64,000 nt of DNA, taken from Vibrio pectenicida. Its GTDB lineage: Bacteria; Pseudomonadota; Gammaproteobacteria; Enterobacterales; Vibrionaceae. Position 1 is the first letter of the stretch; the number at the start of each line of letters is the position of its first letter. Both the position numbers and the translations under genes were made by a program. Below are positions 9,418 to 18,691 of the stretch, piece by piece. The stretch covers positions 1,860,001 to 1,924,000 of the forward strand of contig AP024889.1 in the NCBI GenBank assembly GCA_024347015.1, written 5' to 3'. The notes under the pieces are model-generated. The model saw only the letters and a program-made list of their open reading frames with translations, was not told the origin of the DNA and made no database searches.

Positions 9418-10069
9418 GAAGCAGCCCTCCTTGGAGGCGCACCCTCCCTTCCATATGAGCAGCAACACGCTCACTGTGAGTAACCAACAACAGCGTACAT
9501 TTGAGTTGACGGGTTAGGCTAGTCAACAGGCGCATTACAGCCTCAGCATTTCTCTCATCCAAACTGCCAGTAGGCTCATCCGCAAGCAACAATTTAGGCT
9601 CCATATACAAAGCGCGAGCTATGGCAGCTCGCTGCTGTTGTCCACCAGAAGCTTCTTCAGGATATCGACCTAGAAGCGGCATAAGATCTAACGAAGAGAG
9701 GATCTGACGCCATAACGCTACATCTTCCGATAAACCCTTTAATTGACGACAGAAACGAATATTATCAGCAATATTTAGAGTAGGGATTAAATTAAACTGC
9801 TGGAATATCAGCCCAATATTGTTTCGCCGATAAGCTGTACGCTGATTTTCACCAATTTGATGCATCGAAAAGTTAGGAAATTGAATTTCACCGGAATCTA
9901 CTATATCTAACCCAGCTATCAGATTAAGTAGTGTACTCTTGCCAGAACCACTCTCCCCCATGAGAGCTATCTGCTCACCTTGTTCTAATGACAACTCAGC
10001 ACCTTGTAGGACAGGGTGAAACTCTCCACCATCCACATAACCTTTACAAAGGTCTGTTAGTTGCAACAT
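9398..10069 (-). CDS. ABC transporter ATP-binding protein (AttE/LolD-like)
   Basis: The product is 223 aa from ATG 10069; a GTG four codons earlier (10081) is the alternative. The nucleotide-binding signatures are complete: Walker A GESGSGKST, Q-loop QFNLIPTL, signature EASGGQQQRAAIARAL, Walker B LLLADEPTGSLDE and switch histidine VTHSERV. The DEPTGSLD and FNLIPTLN features place it in the MacB/LolD/FtsE group that energises FtsX-type permeases rather than importers. It is the first gene of a three-gene operon with the permease and the AttH-like protein, coupled by overlapping ends. The promoter presumably lies in 10070-10383. Confidence 0.9.
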   Translation of the reverse strand: MLQLTDLCKGYVDGGEFHPVLQGAELSLEQGEQIALMGESGSGKSTLLNLIAGLDIVDSGEIQFPNFSMHQIGENQRTAYRRNNIGLIFQQFNLIPTLNIADNIRFCRQLKGLSEDVALWRQILSSLDLMPLLGRYPEEASGGQQQRAAIARALYMEPKLLLADEPTGSLDERNAEAVMRLLTSLTRQLKCTLLLVTHSERVAAHMEGRVRLQGGLLHVMARS

Positions 10070-10383
10070 TAAAGTTCTCACAATTCTTAAAATTGGACTG
10101 TGAATCTACACTAAAACACTGCTTTGAGAAAGTAATTTGGATAGTGGATCACAGGATATGCTCTAACTTTCATTAGCTCAACAGTGCAAGTCTGGTGCAT
10201 ATCCAGATTTTGTCCAAAATATTTCAACTAAATCAATATTAAACTTGCATTGCTACCATCATTTATTCGACCATCGTTACTAGTTTTTTCATACTAATAA
10301 GTATAATAGAGTGTGTTAAAAATAACTTTTCCTGCAATACAACTAAGCCTGAAAATAAAGAGCTTTCATCTACAGGGTATGTC
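10070..10383. other. Divergent intergenic region, no gene
   Basis: This AT-rich stretch of 314 bp separates the minus-strand ABC operon from the plus-strand SDR gene, so it should carry both promoters. A possible -10 element (TATAAT-like, agtataatag) lies near 10300 on the plus strand. No gene, repeat or convincing operator was recognised. Confidence 0.5.
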
Positions 10384-11820
10384 ATGAAAAAAATATTGGT
10401 ACTGGGAGCATCTGGTTACGTTGGTTCTCAACTACTACCGATACTATGCGCCAGTGGTTATCATGTCACTGCTGCAGCACGACAAATTGACTATCTTCGG
10501 GCTCGAGTCGAGAATCACAAAAATCTTGACCTTATTTATCTCGATTTGGCTAATCAACAAGAAACAATAAATATTGTCGCACAGTTTGAGGTTGTCTATT
10601 TTCTTGTCCATGGAATGGCTCATGGCCATGATTTTCTTCATTATGAACTATCTCTTGCCGCTAACTTTAAAGCAGCACTTAAAGTCAGCAAGGTGAAACA
10701 TGTCATTTATCTCAGTTCTCTTCAGCCTTTAACAGGTAATTCGGAACATCTTAAAGCAAGGCGTATGACGGGAGATATTATTCGTCAAGCTGGCCAACCC
10801 GTCACTGAACTCAGAGCCGGAGTGATCATAGGTCCTGGTTCAGCTGCATTTGAAATCATGCGAGATTTTATCTTTAACATGCCTTTGCTGCTAACCCCAA
10901 AATGGATTGATTCTAAAGCCAACCCTATCGATCTAGATAATCTTAATCACTACTTAGTTGAACTGCTAAAAGAGTCACCGACAACGCATAATCTATTTGA
11001 AATTGGTGGTCCTGATATTCTCAGCTATAGAGAGCAATTCAAAATAATCAGTCAAGTGATCAATAATCCTATTCGGATTTTTTCTACTAATTTACTTACA
11101 CCTAAATTTGCCTCACTCTGGCTTGGTATAGTAACTTCAGTTCCAACATCTATTGGAACTGCACTACTCTCTGGATTAAAACATGACTTCATAGCAGATT
11201 GGCAACCCATCAATCAATGTTATCCGCAAAACTTAATCGGTTTTGAGGAAATGATTCGCAAAAGTATCGCAGAAGAAAGTAACTTTATTAACAGTGAGGT
11301 TTGGGGGTTCGACCATACAGCATTTACACGCTGGCAACCGGGCTACGGATACTACGCGAAACAAACAGGAGCATGCATAGATACACAAATTACTATTGAA
11401 GATCTTTGGAAAGTGATCCAAAAGATTGGCAGCCCTCAAGAAGGTTACTTTTATGCTAATCCACTTTGGCGCACCAGAGAATGGCTCGATATTCTATTTG
11501 GTGGTGGCTTCCCGGTTAGGCGCTCTCCATTAGGTCCTCAGCTTAAAGTAGGCGATTATATTGACTCATGGAAAGTCATTCGTTGTGAGGACAATAAATT
11601 TCTGTCTTTATTATTTGGTATGAAAGCCCCTGGTTTAGGCCGTCTAGAATTTTCATTGCAAGACTTAGGTAGCATCCGCAGACTTGAAGTAACTGCATTG
11701 TGGCACCCTCAAGGGCTTAGAGGGCTTCTATATTGGTTCGCTATGATGCCTGCTCATATATTTATCTTCAAAGGGATGGTAAAAGCTATCGTTAAAAAAG
11801 CTAAACAGAGTTCCCAGTAG
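10384..11820 (+). CDS. Atypical SDR NAD(P)-binding protein with DUF2867
   Basis: The product is 478 aa. It opens with a Rossmann nucleotide-binding motif, ILVLGASGYVGSQLLP (residues 4-19), then VYFLVHGMAHG and HVIYLSSLQP typical of NmrA/YbjT-like atypical short-chain dehydrogenases. From about residue 320 (WGFDHTAFTRWQPGYGYYAK) the C-terminus resembles DUF2867, ending GLLYWFAMMPAHIFIFKGM. The substrate is unknown. Proteins of this two-domain architecture are widespread in marine bacteria. The last 20 bp overlap the convergent GDSL hydrolase gene, so the two transcripts are antisense at their 3' ends. Confidence 0.85.
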   Translation: MKKILVLGASGYVGSQLLPILCASGYHVTAAARQIDYLRARVENHKNLDLIYLDLANQQETINIVAQFEVVYFLVHGMAHGHDFLHYELSLAANFKAALKVSKVKHVIYLSSLQPLTGNSEHLKARRMTGDIIRQAGQPVTELRAGVIIGPGSAAFEIMRDFIFNMPLLLTPKWIDSKANPIDLDNLNHYLVELLKESPTTHNLFEIGGPDILSYREQFKIISQVINNPIRIFSTNLLTPKFASLWLGIVTSVPTSIGTALLSGLKHDFIADWQPINQCYPQNLIGFEEMIRKSIAEESNFINSEVWGFDHTAFTRWQPGYGYYAKQTGACIDTQITIEDLWKVIQKIGSPQEGYFYANPLWRTREWLDILFGGGFPVRRSPLGPQLKVGDYIDSWKVIRCEDNKFLSLLFGMKAPGLGRLEFSLQDLGSIRRLEVTALWHPQGLRGLLYWFAMMPAHIFIFKGMVKAIVKKAKQSSQ

Positions 11821-12868
11821 GATAACTTGACCCTTCATCGCGATATCTATTTTTAATAGCATTGGCAACATACTTGGCATAAAGCTTGTGCATATTGGTT
11901 GTTGGGTGAATCCCATCCCAATATAGAAATTGCTCTGGATTACCAATAACCTTTCCCTTTTCTACTTGAAATGAAGCATCTGAAATATTGGTTATTTTTA
12001 TATTAAGTTCCTTATCTTCATAAACTCCTGAAGCTAATACTTCATTTTTTATCTTTTTGTAGAAAGCATAAGCATCAACATAAATAATATTCGTGCTTGG
12101 GTTTGCCTGTTCAATTCGCCTCACCCTCTCTTTGAGTATACCATTGAAGCTGCTAATAAATTCATCAGCCTTATTCGATTTCCCCCTTAACCATGGAGCA
12201 CCAGACAAGTCGGGTATATTGGAAATAACTATTGTTTCAGCATGATATTGGATAAGGTTATTGATATCAGTAGCGGCTAACTTCGCAGCTTGAGAGCCTG
12301 TTTGCCCCAAATCTCCATACAAGCTGTACCACATATTATTGGTACCTAACATATAGGTAACTATGGTTCCCTGATCGAAAAAGCCTTTTTCATTAATACG
12401 ATTTGCTATCTGACTAGCTGAATTAGGTAGGATATTACCACCAGTAAAAGAAAGTACTCCTTCACCTTTACTAAGGTTATTGAAATTACCAGGTAAAGCC
12501 ATCGCCCCACCAGCCGACCAGTTATTCCCTTTCTGAGACTTTAATTGAATAAAATATGTGCTTTTTTCACTTAACCTTTCAACATGAATATCAGTATTGA
12601 TTTCAATTCGAGCAGGAGATATCGGCGGAAGCTCTAAGAACTGAGCAAGATACTCTGTCCATACCCAGCCATTACTTGCCCTACCTTGCCAGTTTGGTTC
12701 TGTAGTTGATGCAAGCAGTGCCCCTTCGGTTGCTGAACTAAGCTCATGGGAAACTGCAAACTTATTTCCACAATCTGAAAGACTATCGCCAAAAACGGAC
12801 ATTTGGGTAAAGTCACTTGCGAACAAATACATTGGGCACAGCATTGTGAGAAAGGTTAATATTTTCAT
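11801..12868 (-). CDS. Secreted GDSL/SGNH-family hydrolase
   Basis: The product is 355 aa with a signal peptide (MKILTFLTMLCPMYLFA-SD). Block I is FGDSLSDCGN with the nucleophilic serine, block III is MLGTNNMWY with the oxyanion asparagine, and block V is DGIHPTTNMHKLYA with the catalytic Asp and His. This is the Vibrio GDSL lipase/esterase layout, related to phospholipases and haemolysin-type esterases. It lacks the long N-terminal region of the thermolabile haemolysin family, and no autotransporter beta-barrel follows, so it is likely a free secreted or periplasmic esterase. It is monocistronic, converges on the SDR gene and has a TA-rich upstream region. Confidence 0.88.
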   Translation of the reverse strand: MKILTFLTMLCPMYLFASDFTQMSVFGDSLSDCGNKFAVSHELSSATEGALLASTTEPNWQGRASNGWVWTEYLAQFLELPPISPARIEINTDIHVERLSEKSTYFIQLKSQKGNNWSAGGAMALPGNFNNLSKGEGVLSFTGGNILPNSASQIANRINEKGFFDQGTIVTYMLGTNNMWYSLYGDLGQTGSQAAKLAATDINNLIQYHAETIVISNIPDLSGAPWLRGKSNKADEFISSFNGILKERVRRIEQANPSTNIIYVDAYAFYKKIKNEVLASGVYEDKELNIKITNISDASFQVEKGKVIGNPEQFLYWDGIHPTTNMHKLYAKYVANAIKNRYRDEGSSYPTGNSV

Positions 12869-12985
12869 GTAGTGACTCTATTCTAATATTTATAGTGTAT
12901 GACTTTGTACACTTGATGTTGGGGTACACATCAAGCTCAGACACTTTCAATCAGTATTGTGAAGAGTCACTTCACTAATATAAGT

Positions 12986-13645
12986 CTAAATTTGATACCC
13001 AATCGGTATTTCAGCCAGTCGTTCTCCTTGATTCGCGGGATAAACCAAGTATTCACCATGGTATTTTACATTAGACTTATAGTCCGTGATTTTGTGCAGC
13101 ATAAAGCCAGCATTTGCTGCCATTTCTATAAATTGAGCATGATTTCCACGTACAAACCAGTTCATGGGTTTTACTAGCTCTTCTCCATCAAAACAGTCAT
13201 CACATTGATTAGCACAAAGAGCAAATGAGTTGGGGCCTTCCGTAAAAATCTGAACTTTACCGCAATTAAGAAGTGGCTCTGAAGTCGAGACTTCCCAACC
13301 TTGCTCTTCCACGTAGTCCAAAAAATTATTAATTTCACTGTCTTTTATCTTACGTTCAAGAGCAGAGGCTGGGAAAAAATTCGCATAAAATTTAGAAATA
13401 CGCTGAAATGTATTCATCAACGCTGCATCATTGCCTTTAGAGCGCCCTTCTTTCTGCCACCGAGTCAAGTCTTCCATGACACAACGTTGAAAGCGCTGAG
13501 ACTTTAGGGCCCTTGTCACCCAACGCACCAAATAATGATTGTTAGAAACAGGCGCATCAACAGCTTTCCCTGATTTGTGCTCATTTGCTAGTTCCTGCAA
13601 TGCACAATTAACTAAGTTTTGAATTTCAATTGTATACTGAGACAT
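12986..13645 (-). CDS. DUF2913 family protein
   Basis: The product is 219 aa from ATG 13645, which shares one base with the stop of the upstream transporter (TAATG) and has AAAGG just before it, so translation is coupled. A longer frame inside the transporter gene is not credible. The protein is soluble. LVRWVTRALKSQRFQRCVMEDLTRWQKEGRSKG and the C-terminal MNWFVRGNHAQFIEMAANAGFMLHK match my memory of DUF2913, a family seen mainly in vibrios. Its function is unknown; coupling to a drug-efflux-type pump is the only clue. Confidence 0.75.
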   Translation of the reverse strand: MSQYTIEIQNLVNCALQELANEHKSGKAVDAPVSNNHYLVRWVTRALKSQRFQRCVMEDLTRWQKEGRSKGNDAALMNTFQRISKFYANFFPASALERKIKDSEINNFLDYVEEQGWEVSTSEPLLNCGKVQIFTEGPNSFALCANQCDDCFDGEELVKPMNWFVRGNHAQFIEMAANAGFMLHKITDYKSNVKYHGEYLVYPANQGERLAEIPIGYQI

Positions 13646-14850
13646 TACGCCTTTCTTCCAAGTATCCAGTAAAACGTCGCGGATAATATTGAACACGCCG
13701 TCATAACACTAATCATTGGCCAAACAACACCATCAGGCATTAAAGCAATGACCCCACCCATCACCGAGCCTATTCCAAAGCGGAGTGTACCCGCAAGTGA
13801 AGAAGCGGTTCCGGCCATGGTTGAATAACCACTTAACAGCAGCCCCATAGTATTACTACCGATAGTGGCCGTTGTACCGATGAAGAGGACCACGAAAGGT
13901 ACAGCGCCCCATAGACCTAGGTCAAGCACCCATCCAATAAATAACCCAATTCCAGCAAACAGTTGAATGGTTAGTGCAAACCTAAGCATTGCATGTGAGC
14001 CTACTCTCTTAACAAAACGCCCATTTATCATAGTCATAATTATCATCGCGATAATGTTCAACGCAAATAGATAGCCAAATTCGTTGGTCTTAACATTGTA
14101 AATATCAATATAGACAAAGGAACCTGCGGTAAGAAAGGAGAACATACCAGCAAAAGAGAACGCACCAGAGAGTATTAGCCCCACACCGACGGGATTACGG
14201 CATAAACTTAGGTAATTTCTTAATGTTGAAGCAAAACGAAGAGGCTGCCTATTCTCGTCACTCAATGTCTCTGGTATTTTCCATAACACCAGCGCAATCA
14301 CAACCACAGAAAATATTGCCAATGCCCAGAAAATACCACGCCAGCCAAACCATATTGCAATATGCCCACCTAACATTGGCGCTACCAAAGGTGCGATGGT
14401 AATAACTAAAGTGACAAAAGACATTGCACGAGTAAAATCTTCACGATCAAACATATCTCGAACAATGGCCTGGATAACCACTGCGGCGGCAGCACCTGAA
14501 AAACCTTGGATCCCACGAATCCATATCAAGGCCTCAATTCCGTTTGTTGTCGCACTGATGACCGATGCAATTGCAAATAAAATCACTCCCAGAATCAGAA
14601 TTGGCCTACGACCAAAGCTGTCAGCCAAAGGACCATGAATTAATTGCCCTATCGCAAAACCCGCCGTGTAAATTGTCAAAGTAATCTGCACTGCCCCTTC
14701 AGAAACTCCCAGATCACGAGCAAGGTTCGGCATAGCCGGTAGGTACATATCAATAGCAAGAGGCGTTAGAGCTCCGACAGCTCCCAGCACGCAAAAAAGT
14801 AAAAACGTTATTTTTTGAGAAGGTGTTGAGGTTAGAGCGTGATTAGACAT
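13645..14850 (-). CDS. bcr: Bcr/CflA-type MFS drug efflux transporter
   Basis: The product is 401 aa with 12 predicted membrane segments. ATG 14850 follows GGAGG. Family marks are APLAIDMYLPAMP-like segment TPLAIDMYLPAMPNLARDLG, the motif A variant GPLADSFGRRPILILGV, and the RGIQGFSGAAAAVVIQAIVRD segment of the DHA1 group. It probably exports drugs or small molecules (bicyclomycin and sulfonamides in E. coli) with proton exchange. The order bcr then rsuA then radD is the same as in E. coli, which supports the name. The DUF2913 gene is translationally coupled downstream. Confidence 0.88.
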   Translation of the reverse strand: MSNHALTSTPSQKITFLLFCVLGAVGALTPLAIDMYLPAMPNLARDLGVSEGAVQITLTIYTAGFAIGQLIHGPLADSFGRRPILILGVILFAIASVISATTNGIEALIWIRGIQGFSGAAAAVVIQAIVRDMFDREDFTRAMSFVTLVITIAPLVAPMLGGHIAIWFGWRGIFWALAIFSVVVIALVLWKIPETLSDENRQPLRFASTLRNYLSLCRNPVGVGLILSGAFSFAGMFSFLTAGSFVYIDIYNVKTNEFGYLFALNIIAMIIMTMINGRFVKRVGSHAMLRFALTIQLFAGIGLFIGWVLDLGLWGAVPFVVLFIGTTATIGSNTMGLLLSGYSTMAGTASSLAGTLRFGIGSVMGGVIALMPDGVVWPMISVMTACSILSATFYWILGRKA

Positions 14851-15008
14851 AAGCCTCCATATAGTTTTTGGGACTGCTAACCATCTACAATAGAGCCAAA
14901 CAGAAAGCAGCTAAATACAGATATCCTATTTAGCTGCATTATATTGAGCCAACAATATATAAAAAACTACTTCCTATTTGGAACTAAACTATTTCCAATT
15001 TTAAGGTA

Positions 15009-15710
15009 CTAATTCCAAACTGAGTCGATTTCTTCTTGAGTTAGGCAACGGTACTCGCCAGGTTCTAAATCATTATCCAACTCTATCTGGCCAATACGCT
15101 CTCGATGTAAGTGCTCTACTTTATTCCCAAGAGCCGCAAACATTCGTTTCACTTGATGATACTTGCCTTCCGTGATGCTTAGTAGCACTTCATTTTCATC
15201 TTGGTCAACAATCTCCAGTTTAGCGGGTAAAGTTGCCGATTTCTCATTACGCAACTCTATACCCTCAGAAAACTTTTCAACATAATTGGAACCAATAGGG
15301 TCAGCAAGCCACACACGATAAGTCTTTGCACACTTGTGTTTTGGCGAAGTAATACGATGAGACCATTGGCCATCATCAGTGATAAGCACTAAACCTGTCG
15401 TATCCACATCTAAACGGCCCGCAAAATGAAGATCTTCCATTTTAACTTCATCCAATAGCATGAAGGCAGTCTGATTAAATCCATCTTCATGAGAACAAAC
15501 AAAACCTTCAGGTTTGAATAACATGATATAACGAGGTCCCGCCTTGTGTATCTCTCGGCCCTGCCACTCGACAACGCAAGCATCAGTTAATTTAGCCGAA
15601 CCACTTTTCTGCACCATATTGTTAACTGTAACATCACCATTTTTGATGATTTTAGTTGCTTCTTTTCGCGTTGCACCGAGCGCATCACATAAATATTTAT
15701 CTAAACGCAT
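15009..15710 (-). CDS. rsuA: 16S rRNA pseudouridine-516 synthase RsuA
   Basis: The product is 233 aa from ATG 15710 (preceded by GAGG); the longer frame adds a non-conserved tail. An N-terminal S4 RNA-binding domain (MRLDKYLCDALGATRKEATKII) is followed by the catalytic domain with GRLDVDTTGLVLITDDG, in which the aspartate of GRLD is catalytic, and the KTYRVWL and EGKYHQVKRMF motifs. The protein modifies U516 of 16S rRNA. It is divergent from radD, with 73 bp between the two starts, as in other gammaproteobacteria. Confidence 0.95.
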   Translation of the reverse strand: MRLDKYLCDALGATRKEATKIIKNGDVTVNNMVQKSGSAKLTDACVVEWQGREIHKAGPRYIMLFKPEGFVCSHEDGFNQTAFMLLDEVKMEDLHFAGRLDVDTTGLVLITDDGQWSHRITSPKHKCAKTYRVWLADPIGSNYVEKFSEGIELRNEKSATLPAKLEIVDQDENEVLLSITEGKYHQVKRMFAALGNKVEHLHRERIGQIELDNDLEPGEYRCLTQEEIDSVWN

Positions 15711-15783
15711 GATTACCTCATCTACATCAAGTGAGGTATTATAGAATGCCTTGCTGAAATAGTTGAATGATTTCACACGATTT

Positions 15784-17520
15784 ATGTATACATTAAGACC
15801 CTATCAAGCAGATTCGGTGAAAGCCGTAATCCACTATTTTCGTAAACACTCGAGTCCAGCGGTATTAGTCCTGCCAACTGGTGCTGGTAAGAGTTTAGTG
15901 ATCGCTGAGCTTGCAAGGCTGGCGAAAGGCAAAGTATTGGTTTTAGCTCATGTTAAAGAACTGGTTGAACAAAATCATGCCAAGTATGAAGGCTATAAAC
16001 TCGAAGGAGCGATATACTCCGCTGGCTTAGGTAGAAAAGAAACAGAACAGCAGGTGGTATTTGCCTCTGTTCAATCTGTAGTGCGAAATCTGGATGATTT
16101 TAAAAACCAGTTTTCTCTTTTGGTTATAGATGAATGTCATAGGGTTGCAGATAATAAAGACACCAGCTACCAAAAGGTCATCAGCCATTTGCGAAAGTTA
16201 AACCAAGGTATTAAGGTGCTTGGTCTCACCGCTACTCCTTATAGACTAGGTATGGGCTGGATTTATCAATACCACACTCGTGGGCTGGTCAGAACAGAAG
16301 AACCTAGATTCTTTCGGGATTGTATTTTTGAGCTGCCAATTCGTTACTTGCTAGATGAAAACTTTCTCACCCCAGCCCGCATGATGGACACCCCCATACT
16401 CAGTTATGATTTTTCTCAGTTAAAGCCATCAAATACTGGCAGATATAAGGAAGCCGAGCTTGATATGGTCATAGACCAAGATAAACGTGCCACACCTCAA
16501 ATCGTCCTGCAAATCATACACCTTGCTCATAGCAAGCAAGGTGTAATGATCTTTGCCTCTACTGTAAGACACGCACAAGAAATCTTATCTTTACTTCCTA
16601 AAACGGAATCAGCACTTGTAATTGGCGACACTTCAGCCACTGAGCGTGGCTCTATTATCGAAAAATTTAAACAACAAAACATTAAATATTTAGTTAATGT
16701 TTCTGTGTTAACTACTGGTTTTGATGCACCACATGTCGATCTTATTGCAATTATGCGACCGACTGAATCCATTAGCTTATACCAACAAATCGTTGGCCGA
16801 GGTCTACGTTTATCTCCGGGAAAAGAAGAATGCTTAGTGCTCGACTATGCAGGAAACAGCTATGACCTCTATCAACCTGAAGTTGGAGATACTAAACCAA
16901 CACCTGATAGCGAAATTATTACCATCCCTTGCCCTGCATGTGGTTTCAACAATAATTTTTGGGGAAAGTTAGATAATAACGGATTTTTAGTCGAGCATTA
17001 TGGTCGCAAGTGCCAAGGTTATTTCGAAGACGAGGCTACCCAAGAACGAGAACACTGTAATTACCGATTCAGAGCAAAATATTGCAATGAATGTGGTGCA
17101 GATAACGACATAGCAGCGCGGATATGTCATGAATGTGATGCCACATTAGTTGATCCTGACAAAAAGCTTAAAGAGGCATTAAAACTTAAAGATGCTCTGG
17201 TGTTTGAGTGTTTATCTATGGACCTAACACTACACAAAAACGATAAAGGCAAAAACAGTCTCAAAGTATCTTACTTTGGTGAAAACCAAGCTCAAGTGCA
17301 TGAGTTTTGGTCATTAACTACGCCGAAACAGAAACAAAACTTTAAAAGTATGTTTGTAAGGGCTCATCTTGCAGATAAACATATGCCTTTTAATGAGTTA
17401 TCTCCAAACAAGGTCGTCAACAACCAGCATCGATTTAGACCACCGCAATTTGTGATAGCCAGAAAGTCGGGGCGATTTTGGAAAATACGCGACAAGATAT
17501 TTTCAGACGAGCTAAAATAA
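15784..17520 (+). CDS. radD: RadD-type superfamily 2 DNA helicase/ATPase
   Basis: The product is 578 aa from ATG 15784, where MYTLRPYQADSV aligns with the E. coli RadD N-terminus; a TTG seven codons earlier is less likely. Helicase motifs are Walker A LPTGAGKSLVI, motif Ia VLAHVKELVEQNH, the DECH box VIDECHRV, motif III GLTATPYR, and motif VI QIVGRGLRLS. The C-terminal zinc-finger region contains CPAC, then CNECG and CHEC cysteine pairs. RadD acts in repair of double-strand breaks and post-replication gaps with RecA and SSB. The start lies in the divergent region shared with rsuA. Confidence 0.93.
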   Translation: MYTLRPYQADSVKAVIHYFRKHSSPAVLVLPTGAGKSLVIAELARLAKGKVLVLAHVKELVEQNHAKYEGYKLEGAIYSAGLGRKETEQQVVFASVQSVVRNLDDFKNQFSLLVIDECHRVADNKDTSYQKVISHLRKLNQGIKVLGLTATPYRLGMGWIYQYHTRGLVRTEEPRFFRDCIFELPIRYLLDENFLTPARMMDTPILSYDFSQLKPSNTGRYKEAELDMVIDQDKRATPQIVLQIIHLAHSKQGVMIFASTVRHAQEILSLLPKTESALVIGDTSATERGSIIEKFKQQNIKYLVNVSVLTTGFDAPHVDLIAIMRPTESISLYQQIVGRGLRLSPGKEECLVLDYAGNSYDLYQPEVGDTKPTPDSEIITIPCPACGFNNNFWGKLDNNGFLVEHYGRKCQGYFEDEATQEREHCNYRFRAKYCNECGADNDIAARICHECDATLVDPDKKLKEALKLKDALVFECLSMDLTLHKNDKGKNSLKVSYFGENQAQVHEFWSLTTPKQKQNFKSMFVRAHLADKHMPFNELSPNKVVNNQHRFRPPQFVIARKSGRFWKIRDKIFSDELK

Positions 17521-17556
17521 GCTAGCTAATCAAACTTAACGAAAAACACTGACCAA

Positions 17557-17590
17557 TATTCACTTTGTATTCAGAAAAGATTCGTTATAC
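17557..17590 (+). promoter_or_regulatory. Putative PhoP-type direct repeat and -10 element
   Basis: Two direct copies of TATTCA (17557-17562 and 17568-17573) lie 11 bp apart, separated by five bases, in the place of a -35 element. A good -10 (TTATAC, 17585-17590) starts 11 bases after the second copy. This geometry, two hexamers on the same helix face just upstream of -10, is the classic arrangement of OmpR/PhoP-family activator boxes. The operon it heads encodes such a regulator, so autoregulation is a reasonable inference. Confidence 0.5.
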
Positions 17591-17621
17591 TCACTCATAG
17601 AACTTCTAACAAGATAACGCG

Positions 17622-18020
17622 ATGTTTCATAAGCAGTTAATTGGCTTACTTATTAGCACGCTCTGTATGCTTATCAATGCCCCTGTTTTCGCCAAAAACA
17701 ACCCAAATAAAGATGGACATGCTTTGGTACAGGATATTCAACATGCAGGGACACAAATTAAGATCGAAGAAGATCAAGATGAAGTCTATGATGCAGTGCG
17801 TCAAGGCTATATTCGTCCATTCTCAGAACTTTATGCTGCTGTTGAGAAAGATCTACACGGTCGTATCATCAAAGTTGAGTTGGATGAAGATGATGACATT
17901 TGGATATATGAACTTAAGCTCAATTACAATAACAGCATCATTAAAGTTGAATACAATGCTCAGACCTTAGAAATGATTCTAATTGAAGGTCATAACTTCA
18001 AACAAGCCTTAAGAAACTAA
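17622..18020 (+). CDS. Secreted PepSY-domain protein
   Basis: The product is 132 aa with a signal peptide (residues 1-24, cleavage VFA-KN). The mature part is acidic and carries a PepSY domain: AVRQGYIRPFSELYAAVEKDLHGRIIKVELDEDDDIWIYELKLN. PepSY proteins sit in the periplasm and often bind or inhibit proteases or act as accessory sensors. It is the first gene of a three-gene operon with an OmpR-family regulator (11 bp downstream) and a histidine kinase, which suggests it modulates the kinase's periplasmic input. The partner and signal are not visible from sequence. Confidence 0.88.
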   Translation: MFHKQLIGLLISTLCMLINAPVFAKNNPNKDGHALVQDIQHAGTQIKIEEDQDEVYDAVRQGYIRPFSELYAAVEKDLHGRIIKVELDEDDDIWIYELKLNYNNSIIKVEYNAQTLEMILIEGHNFKQALRN

Positions 18021-18031
18021 AAGACAGCGCA

Positions 18032-18691
18032 ATGAAAATACTTGTAGTGGAAGACGAGCCTCGCCTAGGTGAGCAAATTATCGAATCTTTGGAGAAAAAT
18101 GGTTGGGTTCCTGAGCTTTCAATCGATGGAATAGATGCTCTCTATCGTGCAACGTCAGAACAATGGGATGTAATTATTCTCGACTTAGGCTTACCAAAAT
18201 TGGACGGATTAACCGTTTTAAAGGGCATCCGTGACGAAAATATTAATACTCCGGTCATCATCCTTAGTGCACGAGACGGCCTCACACAACGGGTAGAAGG
18301 CCTTAACGCCGGTGCAGATGACTACCAAACCAAACCTTTTGAAATGGTTGAGCTAATTGCTCGCATTCGTGCTCAACTTCGGCGTGCTTCTGGAAACGCC
18401 TCTCCTGTGATGCAGATGGGCTACCTGAGTCTAGACACACGTACCTCCAAAGTCATGTGGCAAGGCCAAGCAATCGACTTAACAGCCTTGGAGTATAAAG
18501 TCGTTGCTTACTTTATGCATAACCCTGAAAAAGTCATATCGCGCGGTGAACTAGTCGAACACATTTACAAACAGGATTTTGACCGCGATTCCAATACTAT
18601 CGAAGTTTTTATTGGTCGTATCCGGAAAAAAATCTCACCTAAAGTTATCAAAACGGTGAGAGGTTTGGGATACCAGCTTAATGCCGATTAG
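18032..18691 (+). CDS. OmpR/PhoP-family response regulator
   Basis: The product is 219 aa. The receiver domain has the acidic pair in VVEDEP, phosphoacceptor D51 in ILDLGLPKLDG, the threonine/serine switch position in ILSAR (S79) and K101 in TKPF. The C-terminal winged helix ends EVFIGRIRKKISPKVIKTVRGLGYQL. Close relatives are PhoP, QseB and CarR. The kinase gene overlaps its 3' end by 11 bp. In this family the likely targets are envelope genes and its own operon; a matching direct repeat lies upstream of the PepSY gene. Confidence 0.93.
   Translation: MKILVVEDEPRLGEQIIESLEKNGWVPELSIDGIDALYRATSEQWDVIILDLGLPKLDGLTVLKGIRDENINTPVIILSARDGLTQRVEGLNAGADDYQTKPFEMVELIARIRAQLRRASGNASPVMQMGYLSLDTRTSKVMWQGQAIDLTALEYKVVAYFMHNPEKVISRGELVEHIYKQDFDRDSNTIEVFIGRIRKKISPKVIKTVRGLGYQLNAD

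Noticed and set aside
12912..12935. Hairpin CTTGATGT with ACATCAAG as a terminator
   Set aside because: Only eight pairs and no T run in either direction; too weak to call.
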